Shown piece by piece: positions 42,448-51,090 of a DNA stretch of 64,000 nt. Location: assembly GCA_963782345.1 (NCBI GenBank), contig CAWAJF010000001.1:140413-204412 (forward strand). Direction: 5' to 3'. The first letter of the stretch is position 1. Each line of letters starts with the position of its first letter. The position numbers and the translations under genes are program-made. The DNA is from DASUPK01 sp963782345 (GTDB lineage: Bacteria > Actinomycetota > Thermoleophilia > Solirubrobacterales > 70-9). The notes under the pieces were generated by a model. It saw only the letters and a list, made by a program, of their open reading frames with translations. It did no database searches and was not told the DNA's origin.

Positions 42448-43229
42448 TGATGGCGAAGCAGGAATACCTGCCTATCCCGCGCCTCGCCGGCGCGGTCTGG
42501 CTACGCAACGCGCGCGTCTTCTCGAAGCTCTGGCGGGGCGCCCTGCTGCCCACCTTCCTCGACCCGTTCCTCTACCTGCTGGCGATGGGGTTCGGCCTCG
42601 GGACGTACGTCGCCCACATCAACGGCATTCCCTACAAGGAGTTCATCGCCCCGGGGCTGATCGCCTCCGCCGCGATGTGGTCCTCGGCCTTCGAGACCAC
42701 CTACAACGTCTACTTCCGGATGAACGAGCTCCGGCTCTACGACAACATCCTGTCGACCCCCGTCGAGGTCCAGGACGTCGTCGCCGGCGATCTGGCGTGG
42801 AGCGCCAGCAGGGCCACGGTCTACGGCTGCGTGGTGCTCGCGGTCATCTCGGCGTTCGGGCTGGTCTCCTCGTGGTGGGCGCTCGCGATCCCGCCATTCG
42901 TCTTCCTCGGCGGGCTCTGCTTCTCGGTGATCGGCTACACGTTCACCACCCTGATCCCCAAGATCGACCTCTACTCCTATTTCTTCACCCTCGGGATCAC
43001 GCCGATGTTTCTGTTCTCGGGGCTCTTCTTCCCGTTCAACCAGCTGCCCGGCTGGGTGAGCGTGGTGGCCTGGTTCATGCCGCTGTACCACCTGGTCCAG
43101 ATCACCAGGGGCCTTGCCACGGGCCCGGAGCTCTGGTCGATCGTGGGCAACGCGGCCTGGCTCGCCGTCCTCACCGCGCTGTTGTTCACGATCCCGGTCA
43201 GGGCGCTGCGGAAGAAGCTCGTCGCCTAG
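42447..43229 (+). CDS. ABC-2 permease, NodJ-like
   Basis: 260 residues, six membrane helices. 'LWRGALLPTFLDPFLYLLAMGFGLG' and 'GITPMFLFSGLFFPFNQLPGWVSVVAWFMPLYH' are typical of NodJ/DrrB permeases. GTG 42447 has GGAGGA eight bases upstream; ATG 42450 is the alternative and differs by one residue. It works with the ATPase encoded upstream; substrate unknown (lipo-oligosaccharides and drugs are known for relatives). Confidence 0.92.
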   Translation: MMAKQEYLPIPRLAGAVWLRNARVFSKLWRGALLPTFLDPFLYLLAMGFGLGTYVAHINGIPYKEFIAPGLIASAAMWSSAFETTYNVYFRMNELRLYDNILSTPVEVQDVVAGDLAWSASRATVYGCVVLAVISAFGLVSSWWALAIPPFVFLGGLCFSVIGYTFTTLIPKIDLYSYFFTLGITPMFLFSGLFFPFNQLPGWVSVVAWFMPLYHLVQITRGLATGPELWSIVGNAAWLAVLTALLFTIPVRALRKKLVA

Positions 43230-43237
43230 GGGACCAC

Positions 43238-43801
43238 GTGGCGAAGCTGATCTACTCAACGATTGCCTCCCTCGACGGCTACGTGGAGGATGAGGACGGG
43301 AACTTCGACTGGGCCGCGCCCGGCGAGGAGGTGCACGGGTTCATCAACGACCTCGAGCGCCCGATCGGGACCTATCTCTACGGCCGCAGGATGTACGAGA
43401 CCATGGCGGGCTGGGAGACGGACCCCTCGCTCGCCGTGCGTTCGGAGCTCATGCGCGACTTCGCCGGGATCTGGCGGGCGGCACAGAAGGTCGTGTACTC
43501 GAGGGCGCTCGAGAAGGCCTCGACCGCCCGAACGCGGATCGAGCGAGAGTTCGATCCGGTCGCGGTGCGCCGAATGAAGGATGGTGCGGACCGCGATCTC
43601 TCCGTGGGCGGTTCCGACCTCGCCGCCGGTGCGTTCAGGGCGGGGCTGGTGGACGAGTGCCACCTGTTCGTCGCGCCGATCATCGTGGGCGGGGGAAAGC
43701 GGTCGCTTCCCGGCGATGTCCGGCTGGGGCTTGAGCTGCTCGGCGAAGACCGGTTCGCAGAGGGCATGGTCCACCTGCATTACCGGCTGCCGGCTCCTTG
43801 A
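43238..43801 (+). CDS. dihydrofolate-reductase-like (RibD C-terminal fold) protein
   Basis: 187 residues. 'LIYSTIASLDGYVEDEDGNFDWAAP' and 'YLYGRRMYETMAGW' are the nucleotide-fold landmarks of YwjB/RibD_C-type reductases, with 'LSVGGSDLAAGAF' and 'APIIVGGGKRSLP' in the NADPH-binding half. The natural substrate is unknown. GTG start, eight bases after the permease stop. Confidence 0.87.
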   Translation: MAKLIYSTIASLDGYVEDEDGNFDWAAPGEEVHGFINDLERPIGTYLYGRRMYETMAGWETDPSLAVRSELMRDFAGIWRAAQKVVYSRALEKASTARTRIEREFDPVAVRRMKDGADRDLSVGGSDLAAGAFRAGLVDECHLFVAPIIVGGGKRSLPGDVRLGLELLGEDRFAEGMVHLHYRLPAP

Positions 43802-43884
43802 CGGACTCCGCCTGTGTCCCCGGTGGGAGAATTGCTTGCCTGCACAAATGCATCCGGCCGCCGGATCATGCACAATGCCGCCTC

Positions 43885-44796
43885 GTGATTCGAAGGGGAG
43901 GCACATTCATCACCCTGGGCGCCGCCGCGGTGGCTCTCGCCCTGCCGATCGCCTCGGCGAGCGCCGCCACGGGCCCCCCGACGCTCAACCTGAACGGCCC
44001 GAAGAAGCCCGGGCTGCTCAACAAGGTCACCGCCGCCGGCGCTCTCCCCGGCGCCACCGCGGGCGAGAACGTCACGGTCCAGGTGGATGCCAGCGGCGAG
44101 ACCGTCGAGAAGAAGCAGCTCAGCGTCGGCGGTGACGGGAAGTTCTCCCTTCGCTTCGTCGTCGAGTCCTGCTGCAAGTACGTCGTGACGGCGTCCAGCG
44201 CCGGCCAGAGCTCACAGCCGCAGCGCTTCAGGGTGCGGCTACCCAAGCACCTGAGGAAGGGCGCGATCGCCCACCTCTACAACCAGTCCCTGGTCGACGA
44301 GGGCTACTACACCGGCGGCCACGTCAGCGGCAAGTTCAACCACGGCTCGCAGCTCGCGACCCTGGCGTTCCGCAAGGTCAACAACATGGCCCGGAACTAC
44401 CAGTACAAGCCGGTCATCTTCCGGAAGCTGCTGCAGGGTGAGGGCGCCTTCCGGCCGCGCTACCACTCCGGGCATCACGTGGAGGTCGATATCTCACGCC
44501 AGGTGATGGCGCTGGTGAACGGCAGCGACGTGGTCGCGACCTTCCACGTCTCGACCGGCAAGCCCTCGACGCCGACGGTGCGGGGGACCTACCACTTCTA
44601 CCGCAAGGACGCCGGATACAACTCGGAGGGCATGTACTACTCGGTCTACTTCATCCGGGGGTATGCCACCCACGGCTACAACCCCGTGCCGATGCACGAG
44701 GCGGCGAGCCATGGCTGCGTCCGGAATCCGATCCCGTTCTCGGTCTACATCTACAACTGGATCCACCTGGGCGACGCCATCCACGTGTACCAGTAG
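43885..44796 (+). CDS. secreted L,D-transpeptidase (YkuD domain)
   Basis: 303 residues. Signal peptide, then a beta-rich domain (about 35-115), then a YkuD domain ending 'HEAASHGCVRNPIPFSVYIYNWI', where His and Cys are the catalytic pair. It cross-links peptidoglycan with 3-3 bonds or attaches proteins to the wall. GTG 43885 is chosen because it gives a compact signal peptide ('IRRGGTFITLGAAAVALALP'); the frame is open further upstream. Confidence 0.9.
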   Translation: MIRRGGTFITLGAAAVALALPIASASAATGPPTLNLNGPKKPGLLNKVTAAGALPGATAGENVTVQVDASGETVEKKQLSVGGDGKFSLRFVVESCCKYVVTASSAGQSSQPQRFRVRLPKHLRKGAIAHLYNQSLVDEGYYTGGHVSGKFNHGSQLATLAFRKVNNMARNYQYKPVIFRKLLQGEGAFRPRYHSGHHVEVDISRQVMALVNGSDVVATFHVSTGKPSTPTVRGTYHFYRKDAGYNSEGMYYSVYFIRGYATHGYNPVPMHEAASHGCVRNPIPFSVYIYNWIHLGDAIHVYQ

Positions 44797-44825
44797 CAGG
44801 CCCGTCCCCCCGTATATTCGTCGCC

Positions 44826-45764
44826 ATGAGGGTGTTAGTCGCAGGGGCGACCGGCGTGATCGGCCGGCCGCTGGTCGAGCAGCTTCGTCAGGCGGGGCAT
44901 GAGGTCGTGGGCACTACGCGCTCCGACCAGCGCGCGCAGACGATCCGCGAGCTCGGCGGCGAGCCGGTCGTCGTCGACGCCCGCGACACCGACGCCCTGC
45001 GGCGGGCCGTCGTCCAGGCGCGCCCGGAGGTGGTGATCAACCAGCTCACGAACCTCCCGCAGAAGCTCAATTACCGTCGGGCCGAGGAGACCTTCGGCCC
45101 GACGACCGAGCTGCGCGGGATGGTCGGCCCGGCGCTGGCGGGAGCGGCGGCCGAGGCGGGGGCGCGACGGCTGATCGCGCAGAGCGTCTGCTTCTTCTAC
45201 GCCTCGACGGGCAAAGCCGCGCACGGCGAGGACGATCCGCTGATCGAGCTGCCGCCGGAGCTCCCCGCCGCGCAGGGAGTGATCGCCCTGGAGGCGCTGG
45301 AGCGGGCGACGGTGGAGACGCCGGGACTCGAAGGGGTCGTCCTCCGATACGGCTTCTTCTATGGCCCGGGCTCCGCCTATGCGAGCGACGGGGCGTGGGC
45401 CGAGGACGTCCGCAGGCGGCGCTTCCCGATCATCGGCAGGGGCAGCGGGGTCTTCTCCTACGTCCACATGGACGACGCGGTGTCCGCGACGATCGCCGCG
45501 CTCGACCGCGGCTCCGGCGTCTACAACGTCTGCGACGACGATCCCGCGCCGATGTCCGAGTGGTTGCCGGCCTACGCGGAGGCGCTCAGCGCCAAGCCGC
45601 CGCGGCGGGTGCCCGCCTGGCTCGCCGGGCTGCTCGCGGGCAAGCAGGCCGTGGCCATGGCGACCGCGCTCGAGGGTGCCTCTAACGAGAAGGCCAAGCG
45701 GGAGCTCGATTGGCAGCCGAGGTATCCGAGCTGGCGCCAGGGCTTCGGCGAAGCCCTGGGCTAG
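44826..45764 (+). CDS. NAD(P)-dependent epimerase/dehydratase (extended SDR)
   Basis: 312 residues. Rossmann start 'VLVAGATGVIGRPLVEQL' with the GxxGxxG motif. The catalytic region has 'SVCFFYAS', but the usual YxxxK is not clear ('AAQGVIALEAL' at that place), so this may be an atypical SDR. Substrate unknown, possibly a nucleotide sugar. TATATT lies seven bases before the ATG. The 3' end touches the convergent gene by four bases. Confidence 0.82.
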   Translation: MRVLVAGATGVIGRPLVEQLRQAGHEVVGTTRSDQRAQTIRELGGEPVVVDARDTDALRRAVVQARPEVVINQLTNLPQKLNYRRAEETFGPTTELRGMVGPALAGAAAEAGARRLIAQSVCFFYASTGKAAHGEDDPLIELPPELPAAQGVIALEALERATVETPGLEGVVLRYGFFYGPGSAYASDGAWAEDVRRRRFPIIGRGSGVFSYVHMDDAVSATIAALDRGSGVYNVCDDDPAPMSEWLPAYAEALSAKPPRRVPAWLAGLLAGKQAVAMATALEGASNEKAKRELDWQPRYPSWRQGFGEALG

Positions 45765-46294
45765 GCGCGCTCGGTTCGCGCCACGAGCATCGTTCCGATG
45801 CCCAGGATCGCTGCGAGCAGGAAGCCCCCCGCGAGGACGAAGAGGACGTAGCCGAAGTCCTTCGTCCCGTTTCGCCCGAAGCTGATCACCGGGTCCACCG
45901 CGCCCGGGGGAGTGGTCGGCGTGACCGCCTCGTAGTTGCCCGCCTCCGGCACCTTCAGCTTCGCGACCGAGCGGCGTACGTAGTCACCGTCGTCGAACTG
46001 GCTGAAGGCATAGGGGGTCGATCCGAGCAGGGACTGGCCGTTGGTCGTCCGAACCCGCAACCCGAGGTTCGGCGGCACGCGCAGGCGGGCGTCCCCGTTA
46101 CGCCCGAGCCGCTCGCCGTAGAAGATGATCACCTCGCCCGCCGGCAGGTTGACGGACTCGCGGCCGGGTACCGGAACCTCGCCGTAGGCGCGGGCGTCGC
46201 GGTTCGCGCCCACTGCCTCGATGACGGTCAGAACGACGGCGGCTGCGACGGTGATGCTGACGACGCCGAGAGCGAGCCTGTACCCGGTCCGCAT
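45761..46294 (-). CDS. membrane protein with two helices and an external beta domain
   Basis: 177 residues. An N-terminal helix (about 7-28), an outside domain of about 115 residues with beta-strand pattern ('VNLPAGEVIIFYGERLGRNGDARLRVPP'), and a C-terminal helix (about 147-170). No family recognised. It shares a palindromic leaderless promoter with pyrE on the other strand. Confidence 0.65.
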   Translation of the reverse strand: MRTGYRLALGVVSITVAAAVVLTVIEAVGANRDARAYGEVPVPGRESVNLPAGEVIIFYGERLGRNGDARLRVPPNLGLRVRTTNGQSLLGSTPYAFSQFDDGDYVRRSVAKLKVPEAGNYEAVTPTTPPGAVDPVISFGRNGTKDFGYVLFVLAGGFLLAAILGIGTMLVARTERA

Positions 46295-46298
46295 CGGC

Positions 46299-46312
46299 GC
46301 ATCCTAGGATGC
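46299..46312. promoter_or_regulatory. palindromic bidirectional leaderless promoter
   Basis: GCATCCTAGGATGC, a perfect 14-bp palindrome. On each strand it reads TAGGAT exactly six bases before an ATG (46317 plus, 46294 minus); the two -10 boxes overlap by two bases. Confidence 0.65.
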
Positions 46313-46316
46313 CCCG

Positions 46317-46886
46317 ATGCCTTCGGATCTGGAGCGCGCGCAGGATGTCCTGCTGGCCGAGCTGCGGGAGCACGCGCTCGTGATCGGCGAGGTGACGCTC
46401 TCCAGCGGGCAGACGGGCCAGTACTACGTCGACGCGAAGCGGGCCCTGCTGCGCCCGCCTGCCTTTCACGCCGTCGGCAAGCTGATCGCCGCGGAGGCGA
46501 TGCAGCGTGGCGCCATAGCCGTCGGCGGGATGACGATGGGGGCCGATCCGCTCGCCACCGCGGCGATCGCGGCCGACGCCGGCGAGGGGCTCGTCGCCTT
46601 CTTCGTGCGCAAGGAGCGCAAGGAGCACGGCCTGCAGCGCTGGATCGAGGGCCCGGTGCTCGAGCCGGGCACGCGCTGCCTGGTCGTCGAGGACGTGGTC
46701 ACGACGGGCGGGTCCACCGTGCGCGCCCTTGAGCGGATCCTCGAGGAGGGCCATCAGGTGGCCGGGGTCGTCTCGGTGGTGGATCGCCTGGCGGGAGGCG
46801 GCGGGGCGATCGAGCGGGCGGGAGGCGCGCCATATCGCCCGCTGGTCACGATCGACGAGCTTTATCCCGAACGCGGCGACCGCTAG
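46317..46886 (+). CDS. pyrE: orotate phosphoribosyltransferase
   Basis: 189 residues. The PRPP-binding loop 'CLVVEDVVTTGGSTVRALERI' and the flexible loop 'FFVRKERKEHGLQRWIEG' are diagnostic; 'LSSGQTGQYYVDAKRALL' binds orotate. It makes OMP in pyrimidine synthesis. Single-gene transcript from the palindromic promoter just upstream. Confidence 0.96.
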   Translation: MPSDLERAQDVLLAELREHALVIGEVTLSSGQTGQYYVDAKRALLRPPAFHAVGKLIAAEAMQRGAIAVGGMTMGADPLATAAIAADAGEGLVAFFVRKERKEHGLQRWIEGPVLEPGTRCLVVEDVVTTGGSTVRALERILEEGHQVAGVVSVVDRLAGGGGAIERAGGAPYRPLVTIDELYPERGDR

Positions 46887-46970
46887 TTACCGGCCCGGCC
46901 GGATCTGCGGCCACGTCCGCGGGCTTACACGACGCCGCATTCCCGGGCGCTTTGCGAGGATGCCCGGCTC

Positions 46971-48716
46971 ATGTCGGTTACAGAGATGAACCGGCGGGAG
47001 GTCGGGCTTGCCGCGCTCGGGGCCTGCCTGCTCGCGATCGTGATGACCTGGCCCCTGGTCCTGCACCTCGGATCGACGGTCCCGCGCGACATCGGCGATC
47101 CGCTCGCCGAGGCGTGGCAGCCCGCCTGGGGCGGGCACGCGCTGATCCATCAGCCACTCCACTTCTTCGACGCCAACCGCTTCTGGCCGACCAAGTACTC
47201 GCTCGCCTTCGGCGACGCGCTGGTCGGCTACGCCCCGGCGGGGCTGATCGGAAGCGGGCCGCACGCGGCGATGGTCCGCTACGACCTGCTCTTCATCTTC
47301 GCCTACGCGCTCGCCTTCTTCGGGGCCTACCTGCTGGCCAGGGAGCTGGGCCTTGGCCCGCTTGGCGCCGTGGTCGCCGGAGCCGCGTTCGCCTACGCGC
47401 CATACAGGCTCGAGCAGGACGGGCACCTGCAGGTGATCTCGAGCGGCGGGATTCCGCTCGCGATCGCCTTCGCGGTCCGAGGGCTTCGGCTGAGACGGCA
47501 CTGGTGGCTCTTCGGCGCTTGGGTGGTCGCCACCTGGCAGCTGTCGATCGGCTGGGTGCTCGGCCTGCCGTTTGCCTATGGCCTCGCCGGGGCGGTGCTG
47601 CTCGCGGTCATCGTCTGGCTGATCGGTGGGAGGCCGCCGGTCCCGCGCCGGATGGTCGTGGCGACCGCCGCCGGGGGGGTCGTCTTCATCGTGGTCTCCT
47701 ACTGGATCGCGCACCCGTATCTCTACATCGCCGACAACTTCCCGGCATCGAAGCGAAGTCCCCACGAGGTCGCCGCCTTCTCAGGGCCGCTCAAGGTTTT
47801 CCTCACGGCCCCGGAGGAGAACTTCGTCTGGGGCGCGGCTACGGCCGGCATCCGGGACACCCTGCCGACCTGGCAGGAGAAGACGCTGTTCCCGGGGGCG
47901 CTGATCACCCTGCTCGCCGTCGTCGGCCTGTGGTCGAGCAGCCTGCCCAAGCGCCGGCGGGTGGGCATCGGAATCGCGGCCGTCGCGATCATGGTGCTCG
48001 CGCTCGGCTTCCGCGAGGAGGGTGGCCTGCTCTGGCCTTATCGCGTCCTCTACGACCTGCTCCCCGGCTGGGATGCGATTCGCACCCCGGGGCGCCTGGC
48101 GACCTTCTCGTCACTCGCGCTCGCCCTGCTCGCGGCCGCCGGCGCCGAGGCCGCGATCCGCGCGGCCCGGCGAAGACGATTGCCGAGCTGGTCCGCGGTC
48201 GCCATCGCCGGCGTGCTCAGCCTGGCGATCGTCACCGAGGGCAGGAGCCTGCCGTTCGATCCGTTCGACGACCAGGCACAGCCGGCCGTGCCGCCGTCGG
48301 GCCCGTCGACCGCCGACATCCCGCAGCCCCAGCTGCACCTGCCGGCGCTCACCGCCAAGGAGAATCGCGCCTTCCAGCTCGAGTCCAGCAACGGCTTCCC
48401 TGAGATCGTCAACGGCCGCGCCAGCACCAACCCCGCCATCGTGCTGGACCTGGTCCGCCACATGGCGACGTTCCCCGACGCTGCGACGGTCAGGGAGCTG
48501 CAGGACTACGGCGTGCGGACCGTGATCCTGCACACCCGGCTGACCCTGGGGACGCCTCAGCAGTTCGCGGCTCGCAAGCCGATCGCCGGCCTGCCCCTGC
48601 GGCGTTACCGCCTGGCGGACAAGCCGGGACTGGTCTTCTACGAGGTGGGTTCGTCGAAGGCGAGCTCGCGCCCGAGCGCCGGCTCGCGCGCGCGCGGCGC
48701 ATCTGGGTCGGGCTGA
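46971..48716 (+). CDS. multi-pass membrane glycosyltransferase-like protein (GT-C type)
   Basis: 581 residues with about ten membrane helices and a C-terminal external domain (about 430-560). The first outside loop has 'PRDIGDPLAEAWQPAWGGHALI', an acidic stretch where GT-C enzymes place their catalytic Asp. Donor is probably a polyprenol-phosphate sugar (inference). The last 79 bases overlap the convergent membrane protein gene. It faces a three-gene operon of similar topic on the minus strand. Confidence 0.7.
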   Translation: MSVTEMNRREVGLAALGACLLAIVMTWPLVLHLGSTVPRDIGDPLAEAWQPAWGGHALIHQPLHFFDANRFWPTKYSLAFGDALVGYAPAGLIGSGPHAAMVRYDLLFIFAYALAFFGAYLLARELGLGPLGAVVAGAAFAYAPYRLEQDGHLQVISSGGIPLAIAFAVRGLRLRRHWWLFGAWVVATWQLSIGWVLGLPFAYGLAGAVLLAVIVWLIGGRPPVPRRMVVATAAGGVVFIVVSYWIAHPYLYIADNFPASKRSPHEVAAFSGPLKVFLTAPEENFVWGAATAGIRDTLPTWQEKTLFPGALITLLAVVGLWSSSLPKRRRVGIGIAAVAIMVLALGFREEGGLLWPYRVLYDLLPGWDAIRTPGRLATFSSLALALLAAAGAEAAIRAARRRRLPSWSAVAIAGVLSLAIVTEGRSLPFDPFDDQAQPAVPPSGPSTADIPQPQLHLPALTAKENRAFQLESSNGFPEIVNGRASTNPAIVLDLVRHMATFPDAATVRELQDYGVRTVILHTRLTLGTPQQFAARKPIAGLPLRRYRLADKPGLVFYEVGSSKASSRPSAGSRARGASGSG

Positions 48717-50425
48717 GCGCGGCGCTCCCGAAGCCGTACGACGCTCAGCGTCGTCAGTGAGACCAGGACGGCCGAGGCGACCAGCCAGAGCGCCGAGATG
48801 TTGCCCGGGTTGAGCACGCTGATGTCGTCGCCAGCGATCCCCGGGCCGACGGCCGAGACGCAGGCCCAGGTGAGGACGGCGGGCACGGCGTAGCGGAAGT
48901 CCGCGAGCGATACCGACGGGGTGGCGCGGACGGCCAGCGCGATCGAGGTGATCACCGCCGCCACGAACGGAGCCACCGCGAGCCAGGCATTGGTGACGCC
49001 GAAGGCGGTCAGCACCGTGTGCTCGAGCCTGCCCTGGACGAGCCAGTCGGCCCAGGTCCCGGTCCCCTGCTTGCCGAGCAGCGGATAGGTCAGGGTCCCG
49101 ACCAGCATCATCAGGGCCGAGGGGATTGCGAGTCCGATCGTCACCGCGGGGAGCTTCTTGTAGGCGTAAGGCAGCCCGAGCGCGAGGAAGGGAAGCGCTG
49201 GGATCAGGAAGCGCGGTCCCGGCGTGCCGCCTCCGAAGGGCAGCCAGTAGCCGCAGTTGTAGGTGAAGTAGAGGGCGGCGATGGCGAGGATCGTGTTCGC
49301 CTCGGCGCGGTGCCCGCGTCCGCGCATCGCAAAGACGCCGAAGACGCACATGACCACGATCGGCGTGAGCACGAGCAGCCCCCTGCCGGCGAGGAGCAGG
49401 CTGACGGCACTGTCGAAGCGCGGGGCGGTGATGCCGAAGAACCCCTGGCTGTTCAGACCGAGCACATCGTGGCCACTGACTCCCGGGAAGGCGACGGCGT
49501 CGCTGTAGGCGAGCTTGAGCGGCCCGCCGAAAGCCCAGTAGTTGAAGGCGAGCATCGGGAGGGCGCCGGCCACCGTGCCGGCCGCATAGGCGGCGCCGCG
49601 CCTGATGCGCCGGCGTGCGCCGACGCGACCCGTTTCACCTTGGGTCCTACGAGAGAGCGCGTAGCCGAAGAGCACGATCCCCACCAGGCCCGTCTGGAAC
49701 TCGAAGGTCACCGCGAGCCCGGCGAGCAGACCGGCTGCCCCGACCAGGCCGACGCTCGGAGGTTTGTCGCGCTCCTTCATCAACAGGCAGAACGCGGCGA
49801 AGGCGAGGCCCGCCGAGATCACGTGAGAGAAGAACTCCGAGGCGAAGGTCATCACCACCGTCGCCAGGCCGAGGGTGATCGCCGCGGCGGTCCCATAGCC
49901 GGGCAGGAAGCGGTCCGCCGCCCAGCGCACCGCGAGCAGCAGCAGCATCGCCGGGAACACCGCAGCGAGCAGGGTGAGGGCCCAGACGATCGGCGTCGAC
50001 TGCTCCAGGATCCGCTGCACCCGGACGCCGCGGTCAACGTTGTAGCCGTAGTTCTCGAGCGCTATGACGCTGTCCGGGGTCCACTTGGGATGGGCCGTGC
50101 GCCGCGCGTTGTCGACCGCGGCGCGGGCGAGCTTGTCGCCGCCCAGTCCCTCGATGGCCGCATAGAGCGGAGTGCTGAGCGCCGCCATCCCGGGGCTCTT
50201 CACGGAGTAGAAGTGGCCGTTGACCCAGGCCTTGTCGTTGGTGTCCCAGTGCCACTGGTCGATCTGCGCCTGGCCCTTGTCGAGGGCCTGCACCTGGTTG
50301 TAGTGGGCCATCTGGGCCCAGCCCATCTGGTGCATGACGAATCCCCAGGCGAGGCCGAGGGCGATCACGGCGGCAACGCCCGGGCGGGCACGCAGGGACT
50401 GCAGCAACTGTCGCGGAGGCCTCAT
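48638..50425 (-). CDS. multi-pass membrane protein, probable GT-C glycosyltransferase
   Basis: 595 residues, about eleven to twelve membrane helices. An N-terminal loop of about 100 residues after helix 1 includes 'QWHWDTNDKAWVNGHFYSVKSPGMAALSTPLYA', where an Asp-rich external site is expected. ATG 50425 overlaps the methyltransferase stop as ATGA. It is the last gene of a GT2-methyltransferase-membrane protein operon, so it may use the polyprenol sugar made by the first gene (inference). Confidence 0.72.
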   Translation of the reverse strand: MRPPRQLLQSLRARPGVAAVIALGLAWGFVMHQMGWAQMAHYNQVQALDKGQAQIDQWHWDTNDKAWVNGHFYSVKSPGMAALSTPLYAAIEGLGGDKLARAAVDNARRTAHPKWTPDSVIALENYGYNVDRGVRVQRILEQSTPIVWALTLLAAVFPAMLLLLAVRWAADRFLPGYGTAAAITLGLATVVMTFASEFFSHVISAGLAFAAFCLLMKERDKPPSVGLVGAAGLLAGLAVTFEFQTGLVGIVLFGYALSRRTQGETGRVGARRRIRRGAAYAAGTVAGALPMLAFNYWAFGGPLKLAYSDAVAFPGVSGHDVLGLNSQGFFGITAPRFDSAVSLLLAGRGLLVLTPIVVMCVFGVFAMRGRGHRAEANTILAIAALYFTYNCGYWLPFGGGTPGPRFLIPALPFLALGLPYAYKKLPAVTIGLAIPSALMMLVGTLTYPLLGKQGTGTWADWLVQGRLEHTVLTAFGVTNAWLAVAPFVAAVITSIALAVRATPSVSLADFRYAVPAVLTWACVSAVGPGIAGDDISVLNPGNISALWLVASAVLVSLTTLSVVRLRERRAQPDPDAPRAREPALGRELAFDEPTS

Positions 50426-51090
50426 GAAGGCGGCGATTGTAAGCGGCAGAGGGCCATGGTCCAGGGAGTCGGGCTCCTGGTCTCGATTACCTCGAACCGG
50501 CGCGTGAGAAACCGCACGAAGTCGCGCCTGGACCAGTGGCTCAGGTGGCCGGGGGTGTTGCCGAGCTCGCCGACGTAGGAGAGCCGCGCCAGGTTGAGCG
50601 CGCGCCAGAGCGGCTCGCGGGGGACGCTCGCGATCAGCCACGGCCGAGCCAGGCGGGCCAGGACCTCGAGCGCGCGCTCCGGGTCCTCGAGGTGCTCGAG
50701 CACCTCGCAGCAGACGATCAGCTCGGCGGCATGGCGATCGGGCTCGAGGGTCTCGACCGGCGCTGCCTCGAAGTCGATCTCCACGCCCGCGGTCTCCGCC
50801 CGGCGGCGCGCCTCCTCCAGCACCTGGGGAAAGGCGTCCGTGCCGCGCATCCGGATCCCGCGGCGCGCGAGGCGGATGGCCAGCTCGCCCTCGCCGCAGC
50901 CGACCTCGTGGGCCTCCCTCGCGCCGGTCCGCTCGACCAGCTCGTCGAGCTGCGACATGAACCCGGCCATCAGCCTTCGGGCGATGGGGTTGGACGTCCC
51001 GTACTTGTCGTAGACGTTCCCTCCGGTCTCGGTCGAGTCAAACGGGTAGCTTCTCGGCGCCGCCTCGGAGCACCCTCGCAACATGCTCAC
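50422..51090 (-). CDS. class I SAM-dependent methyltransferase
   Basis: 222 residues. SAM loop 'AHEVGCGEGELAIRLARRG', acidic 'MRGTDAFPQVLEEA', then 'LIVCCEVLEHLEDPERALEVLARLAR'. Substrate unknown; context suggests a sugar or lipid of the envelope. GTG 51090 overlaps the stop of the upstream GT2 gene (GTGA). Confidence 0.88.
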   Translation of the reverse strand: MSMLRGCSEAAPRSYPFDSTETGGNVYDKYGTSNPIARRLMAGFMSQLDELVERTGAREAHEVGCGEGELAIRLARRGIRMRGTDAFPQVLEEARRRAETAGVEIDFEAAPVETLEPDRHAAELIVCCEVLEHLEDPERALEVLARLARPWLIASVPREPLWRALNLARLSYVGELGNTPGHLSHWSRRDFVRFLTRRFEVIETRSPTPWTMALCRLQSPPS

